A stretch of DNA of 64,000 bases from contig CANMQP010000006.1 of NCBI GenBank assembly GCA_947500035.1, forward strand, positions 1 to 64,000. Reading direction: 5' to 3'. Positions 1 through 8,005 of the stretch are shown piece after piece (within the stretch, counting starts at the first letter, position 1; every line of letters begins with the position of its first letter). The position numbers and the translations under genes are program-made. The stretch is from an uncultured Kiloniellaceae bacterium (GTDB lineage: Bacteria; Pseudomonadota; Alphaproteobacteria; Kiloniellales; Kiloniellaceae). The notes beneath the pieces are model-generated. The model saw only the letters and a program-made list of their open reading frames with translations. It ran no database searches and was not told where the DNA came from.

Positions 1-430
1 TTTTTGGCTGCAGTCTTGCGAGCGACAGGCTTCTTAGCCGCAGTCTTGCGAGCGACAGGCTTCTTAGCCGCAGTCTTCTTGGCTACAGTCTTCTTGGCTG
101 CAGTCTTGCGAGCGACGGGCTTCTTAGCCGCGGTCTTCTTGGCTACAGTCTTTTTGGCTGCAGTCTTGCGAGCGACGGGCTTCTTAGCCGCAGTCTTCTT
201 GGCGACCGGCTTCTTAGCAGCGGTCTTGCGAGCGACGGGCTTCTTAGCCGCAGTCTTCTTGGCTACAGTCTTTTTGGCTGCAGTCTTGCGAGCGACGGGC
301 TTCTTAGCCGCAGTCTTTTTAGCGACGGGCTTCTTCGCCACTGCCTTCTTCGCGACTGGCTTCTTAGCAACAGTCTTCTTGGCTACAGGCTTCTTAGCGA
401 CAGTCTTTTTAGCGACTGGCTTCTTAGCTG
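1..430. repeat. 15-bp coding tandem repeat in the histone-like gene
   Basis: The DNA is a string of 15-bp units, each encoding a pentad such as TAAKK or PVARK. Pairs and quartets of units recur almost identically, giving higher-order periods of about 60 and 120 bp (for example the blocks beginning near 107, 167, 227 and 287). Such arrays expand and contract by slippage, and the unit count is easily mis-assembled from short reads. Confidence 0.85.
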
Positions 431-530
431 CTGCAGTCCGTTTGGCAGCCGGCTTAGCGGCAACCTTTTTCTTTGCCGGTTTGGCCTTGGCAGTAGCCGA
501 AGACGCCGCCGTCCGTTTTTTCGCAACCAT
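1..530 (-). CDS. Histone H1-like lysine/alanine-rich repeat protein (C-terminus outside window)
   Basis: The gene reads leftward from ATG at 528-530, preceded by a GAGGA-type ribosome binding site, and is still open at base 1, so it is partial (176 codons visible). After a short lead (MVAKKRTAASS) almost all of the protein consists of five-residue units of the type AAKKP/VAKKT/VARKT, a strongly basic, disordered tail like that of eukaryotic histone H1 and of bacterial HctB/AlgP-type proteins. Such proteins bind DNA non-specifically and help compact the nucleoid; that role is inferred from composition. The opposite strand is also open throughout, which is a by-product of the repeats. The true C-terminus and repeat number cannot be seen. 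Confidence 0.85.
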   Translation of the reverse strand, partial: MVAKKRTAASSATAKAKPAKKKVAAKPAAKRTAAAKKPVAKKTVAKKPVAKKTVAKKPVAKKAVAKKPVAKKTAAKKPVARKTAAKKTVAKKTAAKKPVARKTAAKKPVAKKTAAKKPVARKTAAKKTVAKKTAAKKPVARKTAAKKTVAKKTAAKKPVARKTAAKKPVARKTAAK

Positions 531-1467
531 TCTAAATCCTCAAAATTATGAAGTAAGGTTCGGCGATTCACGCCTCGGTGGCGTATCGTTTAAACCCACT
601 TGGTAAATATTTTCTTACCTCAAATCTTGCTTCATTGAGGCACACAAGCTTCTTTTCATTGCGACTATTGCCAGGCCACAGGATCATTTGACAAACGCTG
701 CCGGCTTCTCCCCTTGCCCGTTTTCATTACTACGATCGCCCCGGCCTGCCGCGATTTCGCAGTCGATAAAGAACTCAACAAACACGCAAAGACTCAATAC
801 GCAGACTGTTGAATTCGCTGGAAATCCTGTCTCGAGGAATCTCTTCCGCTCGCGTGAACAGAACAACAAAAACATCATAAGTATATGATTTACATTATGT
901 TTTATGACTTCGTAATAATCGAATCCTCCTCGAGGCCATTCGCAAGAATAGAGCAACGAAGTTTTAACCGCTGGGGCGATGTGGCCTCTCTTGCCCCGGC
1001 CGATCCACATCGCAGGCCTGGTCGCGAAGACATGCAACCCTGGGACACTCAATCGGTCATCGTCAGACCTTTCGTTTGCGATTGCGCAGGCCGAAAAGCA
1101 CCCGGACCGAAAGCCGAAAAAAAAGTTCGATAAAAATTTCAAACATCTGCGCAACCGAATCATTGCGGAGCGATTTAAAGAGCGGCGTTTGAAAATTTTT
1201 GCCGATTCGTTTTGCAACATCCGGGTCCAGGACCGGCTGCGGGCCTATAGCGGATCGCACGCCCTCAGGAATGCCGCCGGCCGATCGATGTTTGCGATGG
1301 TCTCACCGCGAAATCTATCTCGATCCCCGCCCGGATGCAGATCCATTGGCTGTCCCGGAACGCGAATCCTCACTACAATCGGCTGCTTCGACAGATCAAT
1401 ACCAGGCGGGGCTGCTTATCGGCCCCCTTGAAAAAACCGCATGGGATCGCACTTATTTAATCTATAC

Positions 1468-1543
1468 CCCTAATTTGAGCCGCCAACACAGACCCCTGTT
1501 TATCGGCTCAAGACCTTACCCCGGCAGCCCTGCCGGGGTTTTT
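1468..1543 (+). ncRNA. Possible small structured RNA ending at an intrinsic terminator
   Basis: A stem-loop with arms TGAGCCG (1476-1482) and CGGCTCA (1504-1510), with an inner ACAG/CTGT pairing, sits directly before a strong terminator hairpin (1519-1543). No protein gene ends here on the plus strand, so the terminator needs another transcript to stop. A weak promoter-like TTGAAA (1428-1433) lies upstream with an AT-rich TATTTAAT around 1454-1461; the spacing is longer than ideal. The 5' end is a guess and no known RNA family was recognised. Confidence 0.25.
1519..1543 (+). terminator. Intrinsic terminator
   Basis: Perfect 9-bp arms CCCCGGCAG (1519-1527) and CTGCCGGGG (1530-1538) are followed by TTTTT. 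This is a textbook rho-independent terminator for plus-strand transcription, although no plus-strand protein gene is evident upstream. Confidence 0.75.
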
Positions 1544-1743
1544 GTTTGTGAGTGGCGCAAATCACCCTGTGACATCTGGAAAGCATCTGCAGAACTTAAA
1601 GGCAGTGAAGGGCGCCACCGAGAGCGGGGCGCCCCTTTTGCTGCATGGAAAATGCAAATACAGACCCTAGTGTGACGTTTCTGAGGTTCGCCGCATAATC
1701 CGCGGCGAGCTTTAGAGACTGAATCACACTAGATTCAATGAGT

Positions 1744-1798
1744 TAGTGTCCCGTTGAATCTGAAATTCAATAAAGTGAATTTCAGATTCGGGATACTA
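1744..1798. repeat. Long intergenic palindrome
   Basis: Inverted arms GAATCTGAAATTCA (1756-1769) and TGAATTTCAGATTC (1776-1789) flank a 6-base loop. The pairing extends outward with mismatches (TAGTGTCCCG against CGGGATACTA). No T-run follows directly, so it is not a classic terminator. It may be a dispersed intergenic repeat or the end of a small mobile element. Confidence 0.6.
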
Positions 1799-1858
1799 GC
1801 CCAACAGGCTTTCGCTGCTCCAGCAGAGTGTTCGAGCAGGCTGTGCGGCGCCGTGGCG

Positions 1859-2425
1859 CTACTCGGCGGCCTGGGCCGGCAGGTCAATGACCTCACCGCG
1901 CGCCGGATAACCCTTTGCGATCACGAAATCCAACGCCTTGAGAATATCGCCGAATGCAGGGCGGGCGAAAGGCATGGTCTGAACGCTGCCGAAATAGAGC
2001 GTGCCGTCAGGACGGATCAGGAAAATGCCCGGTTCGACGAAGAGATCAGGCTCTTCGATACCGATGGAGGTCGTTCCAATTCCGGCGGAGACATAAAGAC
2101 CCCACTCGCGCGCCTTTTCGAGGCTCAGGCCGTACCCGACGGTCAGCTTGTCGAGGCCCCACTTCTCTTTCGCTTCGCTTGCCCGCGCCTCGTCGTCGCT
2201 CGTCGCGACAAAAACCGAGACGCCTTTCTCGGTGAATTTCTCAAGCTTCTGGTTGAGGTCGCCCAGGTACATGGAGCAGATCGGACAATGCAGGCCGCGA
2301 TAGACCACCACAATCGTGAAGTTCTCAGGCTTCTGGTCCGCAAGCGACCAGGTGCCGCCCCCAACAGTGGACAGTTCAAGTGACGGGACGGCCTGACGGG
2401 GAACCAGTGGGGTGATCGCGCTCAT
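1859..2425 (-). CDS. Peroxiredoxin-like (AhpC/TSA, redoxin-fold) protein
   Basis: This 188-residue thioredoxin-fold protein has the peroxiredoxin-like core: an N-terminal substrate-loop region, then YRGLHCPIC with Cys47 and Cys50, and a long downstream half containing IFLIRPDGTLYFG. Proteins of this type reduce peroxides or act as thiol oxidoreductases in the cytoplasm. The Cys-Pro-Ile-Cys arrangement is thioredoxin-like and differs from the single peroxidatic cysteine of typical 2-Cys enzymes, so it fits the peroxiredoxin-like family better than AhpC itself. No signal peptide is visible. The ATG is preceded by AAGGAAA. It stands alone, divergent from the pentapeptide-repeat gene. Confidence 0.85.
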   Translation of the reverse strand: MSAITPLVPRQAVPSLELSTVGGGTWSLADQKPENFTIVVVYRGLHCPICSMYLGDLNQKLEKFTEKGVSVFVATSDDEARASEAKEKWGLDKLTVGYGLSLEKAREWGLYVSAGIGTTSIGIEEPDLFVEPGIFLIRPDGTLYFGSVQTMPFARPAFGDILKALDFVIAKGYPARGEVIDLPAQAAE

Positions 2426-2770
2426 GATAGGTTTCCTTCGAACTCTGAATCAAATGGGGAAGAGCGACGCGCAGCCTTGACCTGCGGATCAAGAACGGCC
2501 CTGCTCCGGCCCATATCTGGAACGATCGTTCAATTATGTCAAGGCACTTCTCCGTTACCCTCATACAATCTCCGGTAAACACTCTGATTTTCCGGCTTTT
2601 TTTGGGATCCGCGTTAAATATTTTTAAGTCTCTCGGCTTTATGGTTAACGAAAGCCGCCACTCACATACCGTGGCCTCCGCCTGCGTCATAACAGCGCGG
2701 AGATTACCATTGCGAACCGGGGGCGGCGGAGACTGAAACCGACGAGACGATCTCGAGCGAGGGGACCCCG
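2426..2770. other. Divergent intergenic region, no gene seen
   Basis: This 345-bp gap separates the divergently transcribed peroxiredoxin-like and pentapeptide-repeat genes and must hold both promoters. An AT-richer patch lies around 2570-2650. No operator palindrome or RNA structure stands out. Confidence 0.4.
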
Positions 2771-3379
2771 ATGGCCAAAAAGACATTCGTATACCGCTTG
2801 ACCTTCGACCAGACACAAGGATCCGAAACCGGCGAGGTGATCGCCGCGGACGAGGCGGACGCCAAGCGCCAGTTGCGAGTGAAGTATGTCTGCACACGCC
2901 TGCCGGACGACACCTTACTGATCGAAAAACCGGCCGAAGCGAAAGCTGGAAAGTCGAACGAGACCCGTTCCGTGAAGTCCGCCAAAGCCAGGCAACTCCT
3001 GCACATTATGGCGGATCATCATGTTTGGCTTAAGAACGGCAAGGGCGGAACCAGGGCCAACCTGAACCGTCTGAATCTGGCCGGCCTCAAGATCCCCCAT
3101 GCTGCACTGCCCCATGCCGATATCGCCGAAGCCGACCTTTCCTTCGCCGATCTGGGCAAGGCGAATCTGCAGAATGCAAACCTGGTGCGCGCGAACCTTC
3201 AGGGGGCCAATCTTCAGGGCGCCGATCTGAGCGGCGCCGATCTGAGCGACGCGGATCTGCGCGATGCGGTGCTGACCGGCGCAAAGTTGAAGGGCACCGA
3301 CCTCTGGCGGGCTAATCTTATTGGATGCAAAATTTCTCCAAAGGCATTACATACGGCATTGGCGTGCAGATCTTCGTAA
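2771..3379 (+). CDS. Pentapeptide-repeat protein
   Basis: The 202-residue protein has a non-repetitive N-terminal region (1-90) followed by about 18 A(D/N)LxX pentapeptides from residue 95 to 188. These fold into a right-handed quadrilateral beta-helix. The N-terminal part (KTFVYRLTFD... then EADAKRQLRVKY) looks like a small separate domain. Pentapeptide proteins have varied functions, some mimicking DNA and binding gyrase, but nothing here shows the role. No signal peptide is visible, so it is probably cytoplasmic. Start ATG at 2771. Confidence 0.85.
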   Translation: MAKKTFVYRLTFDQTQGSETGEVIAADEADAKRQLRVKYVCTRLPDDTLLIEKPAEAKAGKSNETRSVKSAKARQLLHIMADHHVWLKNGKGGTRANLNRLNLAGLKIPHAALPHADIAEADLSFADLGKANLQNANLVRANLQGANLQGADLSGADLSDADLRDAVLTGAKLKGTDLWRANLIGCKISPKALHTALACRSS

Positions 3380-3518
3380 CCTCGAGAGTCTGATCGTTTT
3401 TAACTGTCTTAGTAAAAAACGTGAATCGGTCTCCCGCAGCAGCAGGTTTGAGGGCGCTTCACGTTTCAGATCGGTTCGATCCAGAACTTCAACGAACCCA
3501 GGACAGTTGAGATAATCA

Positions 3519-3899
3519 ATGACGTATACAGCATCTGACTCAAAACGCCCCATGCTGCGTTCTCTGTTTCGCGGCCTTCTACGCCGCTGCCCGTCCTGTG
3601 GGATCGGCAAGTCCTTCAAGGGTTACGTAAAGGTCGCTGACAGCTGTTCGAACTGCGGTGAAGCCCTCGGACACATCCGGGCGGACGATATTCCTCCCTA
3701 TTTCACGATTTTGATCGTCGGGCACATCGTCGTGCCTTCGATCCTGTATCTCGAACAGACCGCACCGCCGGAGTTCTGGGTTCACATGGCGGTCTGGCCG
3801 GCCCTGACGCTCCTGCTCACCCTGATCTTTTTGCCCCGGGTCAAAGGCGTGGTTGTCAATCTGCTCTGGGCGCTCAGGATTCGGGGCGACGAAACCTGA
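3519..3899 (+). CDS. DUF983 family membrane protein
   Basis: This 126-residue protein has the features of DUF983: an N-terminal zinc-ribbon-like region with paired cysteines (Cys24/27 and Cys43/46), the ADDIPPYFTI stretch, and two transmembrane segments (about 62-80 and 90-107). DUF983 proteins are common in Alphaproteobacteria and sometimes lie near cytochrome oxidase genes, but their function is unknown. It follows the pentapeptide gene after 139 bp on the same strand; co-transcription is uncertain. Confidence 0.85.
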   Translation: MTYTASDSKRPMLRSLFRGLLRRCPSCGIGKSFKGYVKVADSCSNCGEALGHIRADDIPPYFTILIVGHIVVPSILYLEQTAPPEFWVHMAVWPALTLLLTLIFLPRVKGVVVNLLWALRIRGDET

Positions 3900-4604
3900 T
3901 CCTCAGTCCTCCTCCCGGACCGGGCAGGCCTGGCATTTTTTGACTCCACGAACACCTGTCGCCGTTCCGGCCTCTCTGGACGTCATAGCCTTGCTCGACG
4001 GGGTGGTCCTGATACGACATCATGACCGGGCGGAAGCGGGATGGCTCACCGCTTATTCAGCTGGCTGCCGCCTTTCTCATGTCTCCCCTCCGTTCGAAAT
4101 CTCCGCGTTGGAGGGATGCGCGCTGACGACTGCGCCCAGACAGCTGCGCCAAGACACCCGCGCCCAGACACCTACGCGCCGAAAATCATGTCCATCTGGA
4201 GCCGTCCGAACGGGCTTATTGCATCCCGGATTCGCTTGAAAACACTGAACCGCAGGGAACGCGGTTGCTCCGACGCGTGAAAAGATTCCGGGGCAGCCGC
4301 GTTTTCATGGGCAAAGTCCGCGGTGCGAGAGCCCGTTTGCGATCCCTCACGGCTTAAGGAAAGGTTAAATACCAATTCTTAACTCTTTGGCCCTATACAA
4401 ACCTTAATAGATAAAAAGCGCGATGCTTTTTATGGACTTGGGAACAGCGGCAGGAACGCTAGCTGTGACCTTGCGGGGATCGGCGACTTCTGGCGGCACG
4501 GACGTTCCGAAAAGGGCGATCGCAATGCACGGCGCGTCACGCCGTCTGGCGGCGGTAGCTTAATCCCCAAGCAGGGTCTTTGAATGTAAAGAAGGTAGCT
4601 TTTC
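3900..4604. other. 705-bp intergenic region with ops-like element, no clear gene
   Basis: Short open frames exist, but none has a recognisable domain or good ribosome binding site. Items seen are a small AAAAAGC/GCTTTTT hairpin (4413-4431) and GGCGGTAGCTT at 4551-4561, close to the RfaH ops consensus, in the leader of the following PEP-CTERM-like gene. AT-rich promoter-like sequence lies around 4360-4415. Confidence 0.45.
4551..4561 (+). promoter_or_regulatory. ops-like element upstream of the PEP-CTERM-like gene
   Basis: GGCGGTAGCTT matches the enterobacterial ops core GGCGGTAGCGT at 10 of 11 positions and lies 44 bases before the ATG at 4605, on the coding strand. Because this window encodes an RfaH/NusG paralogue, the element could recruit it. 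A single short match also arises by chance fairly easily in 64 kb. Confidence 0.3.
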
Positions 4605-5297
4605 ATGTTCAGAGGACTTCTCCTGCCGCTCGTGATCGCACTTGCGAGCCTCCCACTCAACGCAGAGAGTTCTCTTGCAGGCCCGGTGACCTTCACGAGT
4701 CCTGTTGCGTTCACGAACCTGCTCGGTCAGCCGATCAATAACGCGATCAGGTTCGATGACTTTACGGAAGACACCTCGTTTCAGAATGCATCGCTGGATG
4801 TCGGTCCTCTCTCTTTCTCCTCCAGCGGTCCCGCCCATATCGGATTGAATAAGATTGAGGTGAGCCCCGTTCTGCTGGAGCTCATCCAACCGAATTTCAC
4901 ACCGCACGCAGCGCTCTATCTGCGGACCGCGGACGAAGGTAACACCACCGTCACCCTGACATTCGATCAGCCGATCTTCGGCTTCGGAGCAAGCTATCGG
5001 GGCCTGCGGCGCGACACCGCGATCAGCTACACAACCGCGAGCGGCGACCACACGCTTGTCCCCGGTATCACAAACCGCTTTTTCGGATTTATCCTGGACA
5101 GCGGCGAGTTTATCTCCAGCCTGACCTTCTCGTCACCGCTCGAGAACGGGTTTGGGATCGATAATATTCTCTTGTCGAATGCCATCATCCCGTCGGCTGC
5201 AGCCGCGACGGTCGATGAGCCAAATAGTTTTCTTTTGATGCTGATCGGTGTCCTGGGCCTGAGCTGGCTTCGGCGCAAAACCCGCAAGGCTTGCTAA
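4605..5297 (+). CDS. Secreted protein with PEP-CTERM-like sorting tail
   Basis: The 230-residue precursor has a signal peptide (MFRGLLLPLVIALASLPLNA, cleavage near residues 20-26) and a C-terminal anchor: a DEPNS box, a hydrophobic stretch (FLLMLIGVLGLSWL) and a basic RRKTRK end. That arrangement is the PEP-CTERM sorting signal, recognised by an exosortase. The middle is beta-rich with phrases such as NTTVTLTFDQPIFGFGASYRG and GFGIDNI, as in PEP-CTERM proteins of unknown function. The box reads DEP, a mild variant. AAGG lies 9 bases before the ATG. Its tail overlaps the convergent PhnD-like gene by 4 bp. No exosortase lies in this window. Confidence 0.75.
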   Translation: MFRGLLLPLVIALASLPLNAESSLAGPVTFTSPVAFTNLLGQPINNAIRFDDFTEDTSFQNASLDVGPLSFSSSGPAHIGLNKIEVSPVLLELIQPNFTPHAALYLRTADEGNTTVTLTFDQPIFGFGASYRGLRRDTAISYTTASGDHTLVPGITNRFFGFILDSGEFISSLTFSSPLENGFGIDNILLSNAIIPSAAAATVDEPNSFLLMLIGVLGLSWLRRKTRKAC

Positions 5298-6130
5298 AGC
5301 CGGACCCTTTCAGGACTGACCATCTCAGGCAATCTCATCTGCGCCTCGCGTTCCAGATCGAGAATCCGGTCGTAGGCATCCGCCGGCAAAACCACCGCGC
5401 CCTTGATCATGAGCGCCGCGCGCGTTGCCGACAGATCCGGCGCCTCCAGAGCGGCAAAGAGCGCGGACCTGAGCCGCTGCAAGCGGTCTGCAGAGCCCGC
5501 GCCGGCCGTAATGTAGGGCAGCCCGGGTGCCTCCGGTCCACGATCCAGGATACGCAGGCCGTCCACCGCGGAGGGGCGATAGCGTGCCGCCAGTCCGTAG
5601 GTCACCGCGTCGATGGCGCAGACATCCGCCTGCCCCGCCCTGACCGCGTCCATACTGGCGAGGTGACCGCCGCTGATTTCCAACCGCGCAAAAAACCGCC
5701 CGTCTCGCGCGAGGGGGGCAGCGACCGACCTGAGAGAAGAAAAGCCCGACTGCGAATCCAGGGAATTCACCACCGCGGTCCGGCCCGTCAAATCCGCGAT
5801 CCTCTGCGCGGGATCCCCGTCGCGCACCAGGATCAGACTGCAGTAAGTCGTCCCGGCACAGCCGTCGCAGTCGTACGCCGGGGTCGCGACCACCGCCACT
5901 TTCCCCAGCAGTGCATGGGTCAGCGGATAACCGCAGGTCTGACTGAAGAGAAGATCCGGTTTGCCCCAGTGTTGCATGGGATCCGCAACCTCGCTCAGGC
6001 GGCCGGGAACCCCTTCTATGCCCTCCGCCGTCATGGCCCGCGCAAGACCCTGCCACCAGGACTGGTTTGCGTGCCTGAATTCGGGCATGTCGTACATAAA
6101 GAGGCTCGCAAGCCCGGTGGCCTGCGTCAC
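5294..6130 (-). CDS. PhnD-like phosphate/phosphonate-type solute-binding protein
   Basis: The 278-residue protein resembles the PhnD/SsuA-type periplasmic binding fold: a YDMPEFRHAN opening, LLFSQTCGYPL, then CAGTTYCSLILVRDGDP, LTGRTAVVNSLDSQSGFS and DVCAIDAVTYGLA. These proteins bind small anions for ABC transporters. No signal peptide is visible with the GTG start at 6130, and no ABC partner lies nearby, so it may be a cytoplasmic or truncated homologue. Its GTG overlaps the TGA of the upstream GFA gene by 4 bp, implying translational coupling. Confidence 0.75.
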   Translation of the reverse strand: MTQATGLASLFMYDMPEFRHANQSWWQGLARAMTAEGIEGVPGRLSEVADPMQHWGKPDLLFSQTCGYPLTHALLGKVAVVATPAYDCDGCAGTTYCSLILVRDGDPAQRIADLTGRTAVVNSLDSQSGFSSLRSVAAPLARDGRFFARLEISGGHLASMDAVRAGQADVCAIDAVTYGLAARYRPSAVDGLRILDRGPEAPGLPYITAGAGSADRLQRLRSALFAALEAPDLSATRAALMIKGAVVLPADAYDRILDLEREAQMRLPEMVSPERVRL

Positions 6131-6654
6131 TCCGTCTCTCCAGTTTCACCTTTGGAAAGATCTGCTCCGCCCTGTCCTACCGAACTGTAGGCGTTGGCTG
6201 CGGGCGGCGCCTCCCCGGCGCGGCGTCCTTCGAGCGTTACGGCGGTCCCCGGCGCCAGTTCGGTGTAGTCACCCTTGTCCGCCACAAAGATATCCTGCGT
6301 GGTCTTCAGGCCGCTGGGCGGGTCGATGCTGCCGGCGGAGATGGAGATGGCATCGCCGTCCAGACGTTCCCAGAACAGGGAGGCGCCGCAGGTTTTGCAG
6401 AAGCCGCGCCGGGCCCGGTCGGACGAGCTGTACCAGCGCAAGCCCTGGCGTTCGTCGCAGGAAAAGGCGGAGCGCTTAACCTGTGTATAGGCCGCGAAGT
6501 TGCCATGCGTGCGCTGGCACTGGCCGCAATGACAATTGATCACATCACGCAGAGGCCCGAAGAGACGATAACGCACGGCGCCGCACAGACAGCCGCCGGT
6601 CGCGCTGGGAGTCTCGTCGTCTCTCTCCTCGATCGCTACCACATCTTCCCGCAT
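6127..6654 (-). CDS. GFA family (glutathione-dependent formaldehyde-activating enzyme-like) protein
   Basis: From ATG 6654, preceded by GGAGGGAG, this is a 175-residue protein with the zinc-binding cysteine pattern of the GFA/CENP-V fold: CLC (22/24), CHCGQC (41/43/46) and CKTC (86/89), plus the ISAGSID motif after the core. The family includes an enzyme once thought to join formaldehyde with glutathione, but most members have no proven activity. The C-terminal 40 residues are low-complexity. The open frame extends further upstream, but that part overlaps the XRE gene and is not coding. It is coupled to the PhnD-like gene. Confidence 0.85.
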   Translation of the reverse strand: MREDVVAIEERDDETPSATGGCLCGAVRYRLFGPLRDVINCHCGQCQRTHGNFAAYTQVKRSAFSCDERQGLRWYSSSDRARRGFCKTCGASLFWERLDGDAISISAGSIDPPSGLKTTQDIFVADKGDYTELAPGTAVTLEGRRAGEAPPAANAYSSVGQGGADLSKGETGETE

Positions 6655-6701
6655 CGCTTTTCTCCCTCCACGTGGAATCAGTGAATCAGAATCCAAGTGC
6701 T

Positions 6702-7550
6702 TTACTTCACATCGGCCAACTGCCGCTCGAGAAATCCGATAATGTCGGTCGGCTGAATCACGGCGGATCGGATCAGTTCGTCGAAATGCCGGTTCAGAAC
6801 CCGGATATGCTCGGTCGAATTGAACACAAAATACATGTTTCCGAAATAAGCCGCCGCACGCTGCCGGCCGAAAAGCGTGACCGGAACCGAAAAGCGCTGC
6901 AAGCCGTCGAACAGAAACCAGCGGAAGGCCGGATAAAGCTCGTCGATCAGGGACATCATGGAGAGCAGCTGCTCGTGGCGGGATTCCGCGGGCAGGTCGG
7001 CCCAGATCCCGTGCCCCCGTGCAAAGTCCTGCACCGACTGAAAGGAAGAACAGGCCTCCAGGTCCGTCTCGGGCCGGCGGCTGTACTCCAGACGATGCGA
7101 TGCCTGCTCCAGGCCTCGCTCGGGAGTGATCGGCGCATAATCGCGATACTCGTAGCGCGTGACCGCTTCTGTCTTGAGCAAATCCGGCAGTGTCGATGGA
7201 ACGTAGCGGACTTTGTAGCCTTCCGCTTCGGCATGCCATCGGATCAGGCGCTCGTCGACCGGAGATCCCGCGCCGGATTCGATCTCCAGCGGCTGGCCCA
7301 TGATGTTGATGCCTTCCTGGTCGATCTGGCTGAGCCCGAGCAGCCAGTCCACGCTGACCTGCTGCGCGCTGGCAATCGCGGCAATGGTCTCGGCCCTCGG
7401 CAAGCGGTCATTGTTGGCGGAGAGAAGCTGTGACAACGTCGAACGGTCCAGACCCGCCGTCGTCGCAAAAGCGGAGCGGCTCAAACCGGAACGCTCGATC
7501 ACGTCGGTCAGCCGTTCCCGGAAAACCTCAACGGTTTCACGGCGATCCAC
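6702..7550 (-). CDS. XRE-family helix-turn-helix transcriptional regulator
   Basis: The 282-residue protein has an N-terminal Cro/C1-type HTH (about residues 8-62: RSAFATTAGLDRSTLSQLLS... TIAAIASAQQVSVDWLLGLS) and a long C-terminal region of no recognised domain, probably a ligand-sensing or dimerisation module. The start is GTG at 7550 with GGAGG seven bases upstream. It precedes the GFA and PhnD-like genes on the same strand (48-bp gap) and probably controls them. A CACAAT-N6-ATTGTG inverted repeat at 7613-7630 in its upstream region could be its operator. Confidence 0.85.
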   Translation of the reverse strand: MDRRETVEVFRERLTDVIERSGLSRSAFATTAGLDRSTLSQLLSANNDRLPRAETIAAIASAQQVSVDWLLGLSQIDQEGINIMGQPLEIESGAGSPVDERLIRWHAEAEGYKVRYVPSTLPDLLKTEAVTRYEYRDYAPITPERGLEQASHRLEYSRRPETDLEACSSFQSVQDFARGHGIWADLPAESRHEQLLSMMSLIDELYPAFRWFLFDGLQRFSVPVTLFGRQRAAAYFGNMYFVFNSTEHIRVLNRHFDELIRSAVIQPTDIIGFLERQLADVK

Positions 7551-8005
7551 TTTTGTTCCTCCGAATTATCACCAAGTGTTTACAATTATCATCATTTGCA
7601 GCTTTTGCATACCACAATCAACGCATTGTGCGCTGAATCGCATTGTTGTCATATCAAGCCTGCCGGTAGAATTGCGCATGAAGGCAAGGTTGCTTTTGGG
7701 GAAGCAGCTGCATGGGCCGGACTGAATATGCCCACGGAATATGCGTCCGGCCGCCCCGCCAGCCAACGGCGATTTCGGGCCACAGCAGGGTCGAATTGAC
7801 TTTGAGCAGCGTGTTCACCTCTGAAAGCGGGGACTGAAAAGGCCTGCCCGAAGCGACGGGACCGAAACCTCCTGTTCGGGACGTCGTGCGGGGGGCATCT
7901 TATCGGGGGCGTCTTATCGGGGGGCGTGGGCATAAACGAGGAAGCCGCCACCCGGAAAAAAATCGGTCCGCAGCCAGACCGCAACGACAACAAAAAAGGA
8001 ACTAT
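7551..8005. other. Divergent intergenic region between XRE and desaturase genes
   Basis: This 455-bp gap holds the XRE promoter (AT-rich with GATAAT-like sequence near 7586) and, further right, the desaturase promoter. Short GC-rich repeats (GGGGGCGTCTTATCGGGGG) occur near 7893-7925. No protein gene was recognised. Confidence 0.4.
7613..7630. promoter_or_regulatory. Candidate operator upstream of the XRE gene
   Basis: CACAAT (7613-7618) and ATTGTG (7625-7630) form a perfect 6-bp inverted repeat with a 6-base spacer, 63 bases upstream of the XRE start, in the XRE/desaturase divergent region. Size and symmetry suit a dimeric HTH regulator; no binding data are implied. Confidence 0.3.

Larger units (their letters stand above)
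531..1858. other. 1.3-kb stretch without a convincing protein gene
   Basis: Both strands have open frames here, but their translations lack recognisable domains, have implausible composition and no clear ribosome binding sites. The recognisable items are a stem-loop plus intrinsic terminator at 1476-1543 and a long palindrome at 1744-1798. The first 100 bases should hold the promoter of the histone-like gene. Confidence 0.5.

Noticed and set aside
1-430. CRISPR-like array suggested by regular repeats
   Set aside because: Units are 15 bp, contiguous without spacers and in frame with a lysine-rich protein.
4-606. 200-codon plus-strand frame opposite the histone-like gene
   Set aside because: Its FLAAVLRATG repeats are only the complement of the KK-rich pentads; the minus strand has a proper ribosome binding site and a known composition.
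684-1220. 178-codon minus-strand frame in the first intergenic region
   Set aside because: No recognisable domain, odd Cys/Phe/Arg-rich composition and no good ribosome binding site.
3417-3466. AAACGTGAA/TTCACGTTT inverted repeat between the pentapeptide and DUF983 genes
   Set aside because: Loop of 32 bases and no T-run; too weak to call a terminator or operator.
4172-4375. Small minus-strand frame in the gap before the PEP-CTERM-like gene
   Set aside because: Sixty-seven codons with no domain and no clear ribosome binding site; the stretch is more probably non-coding.
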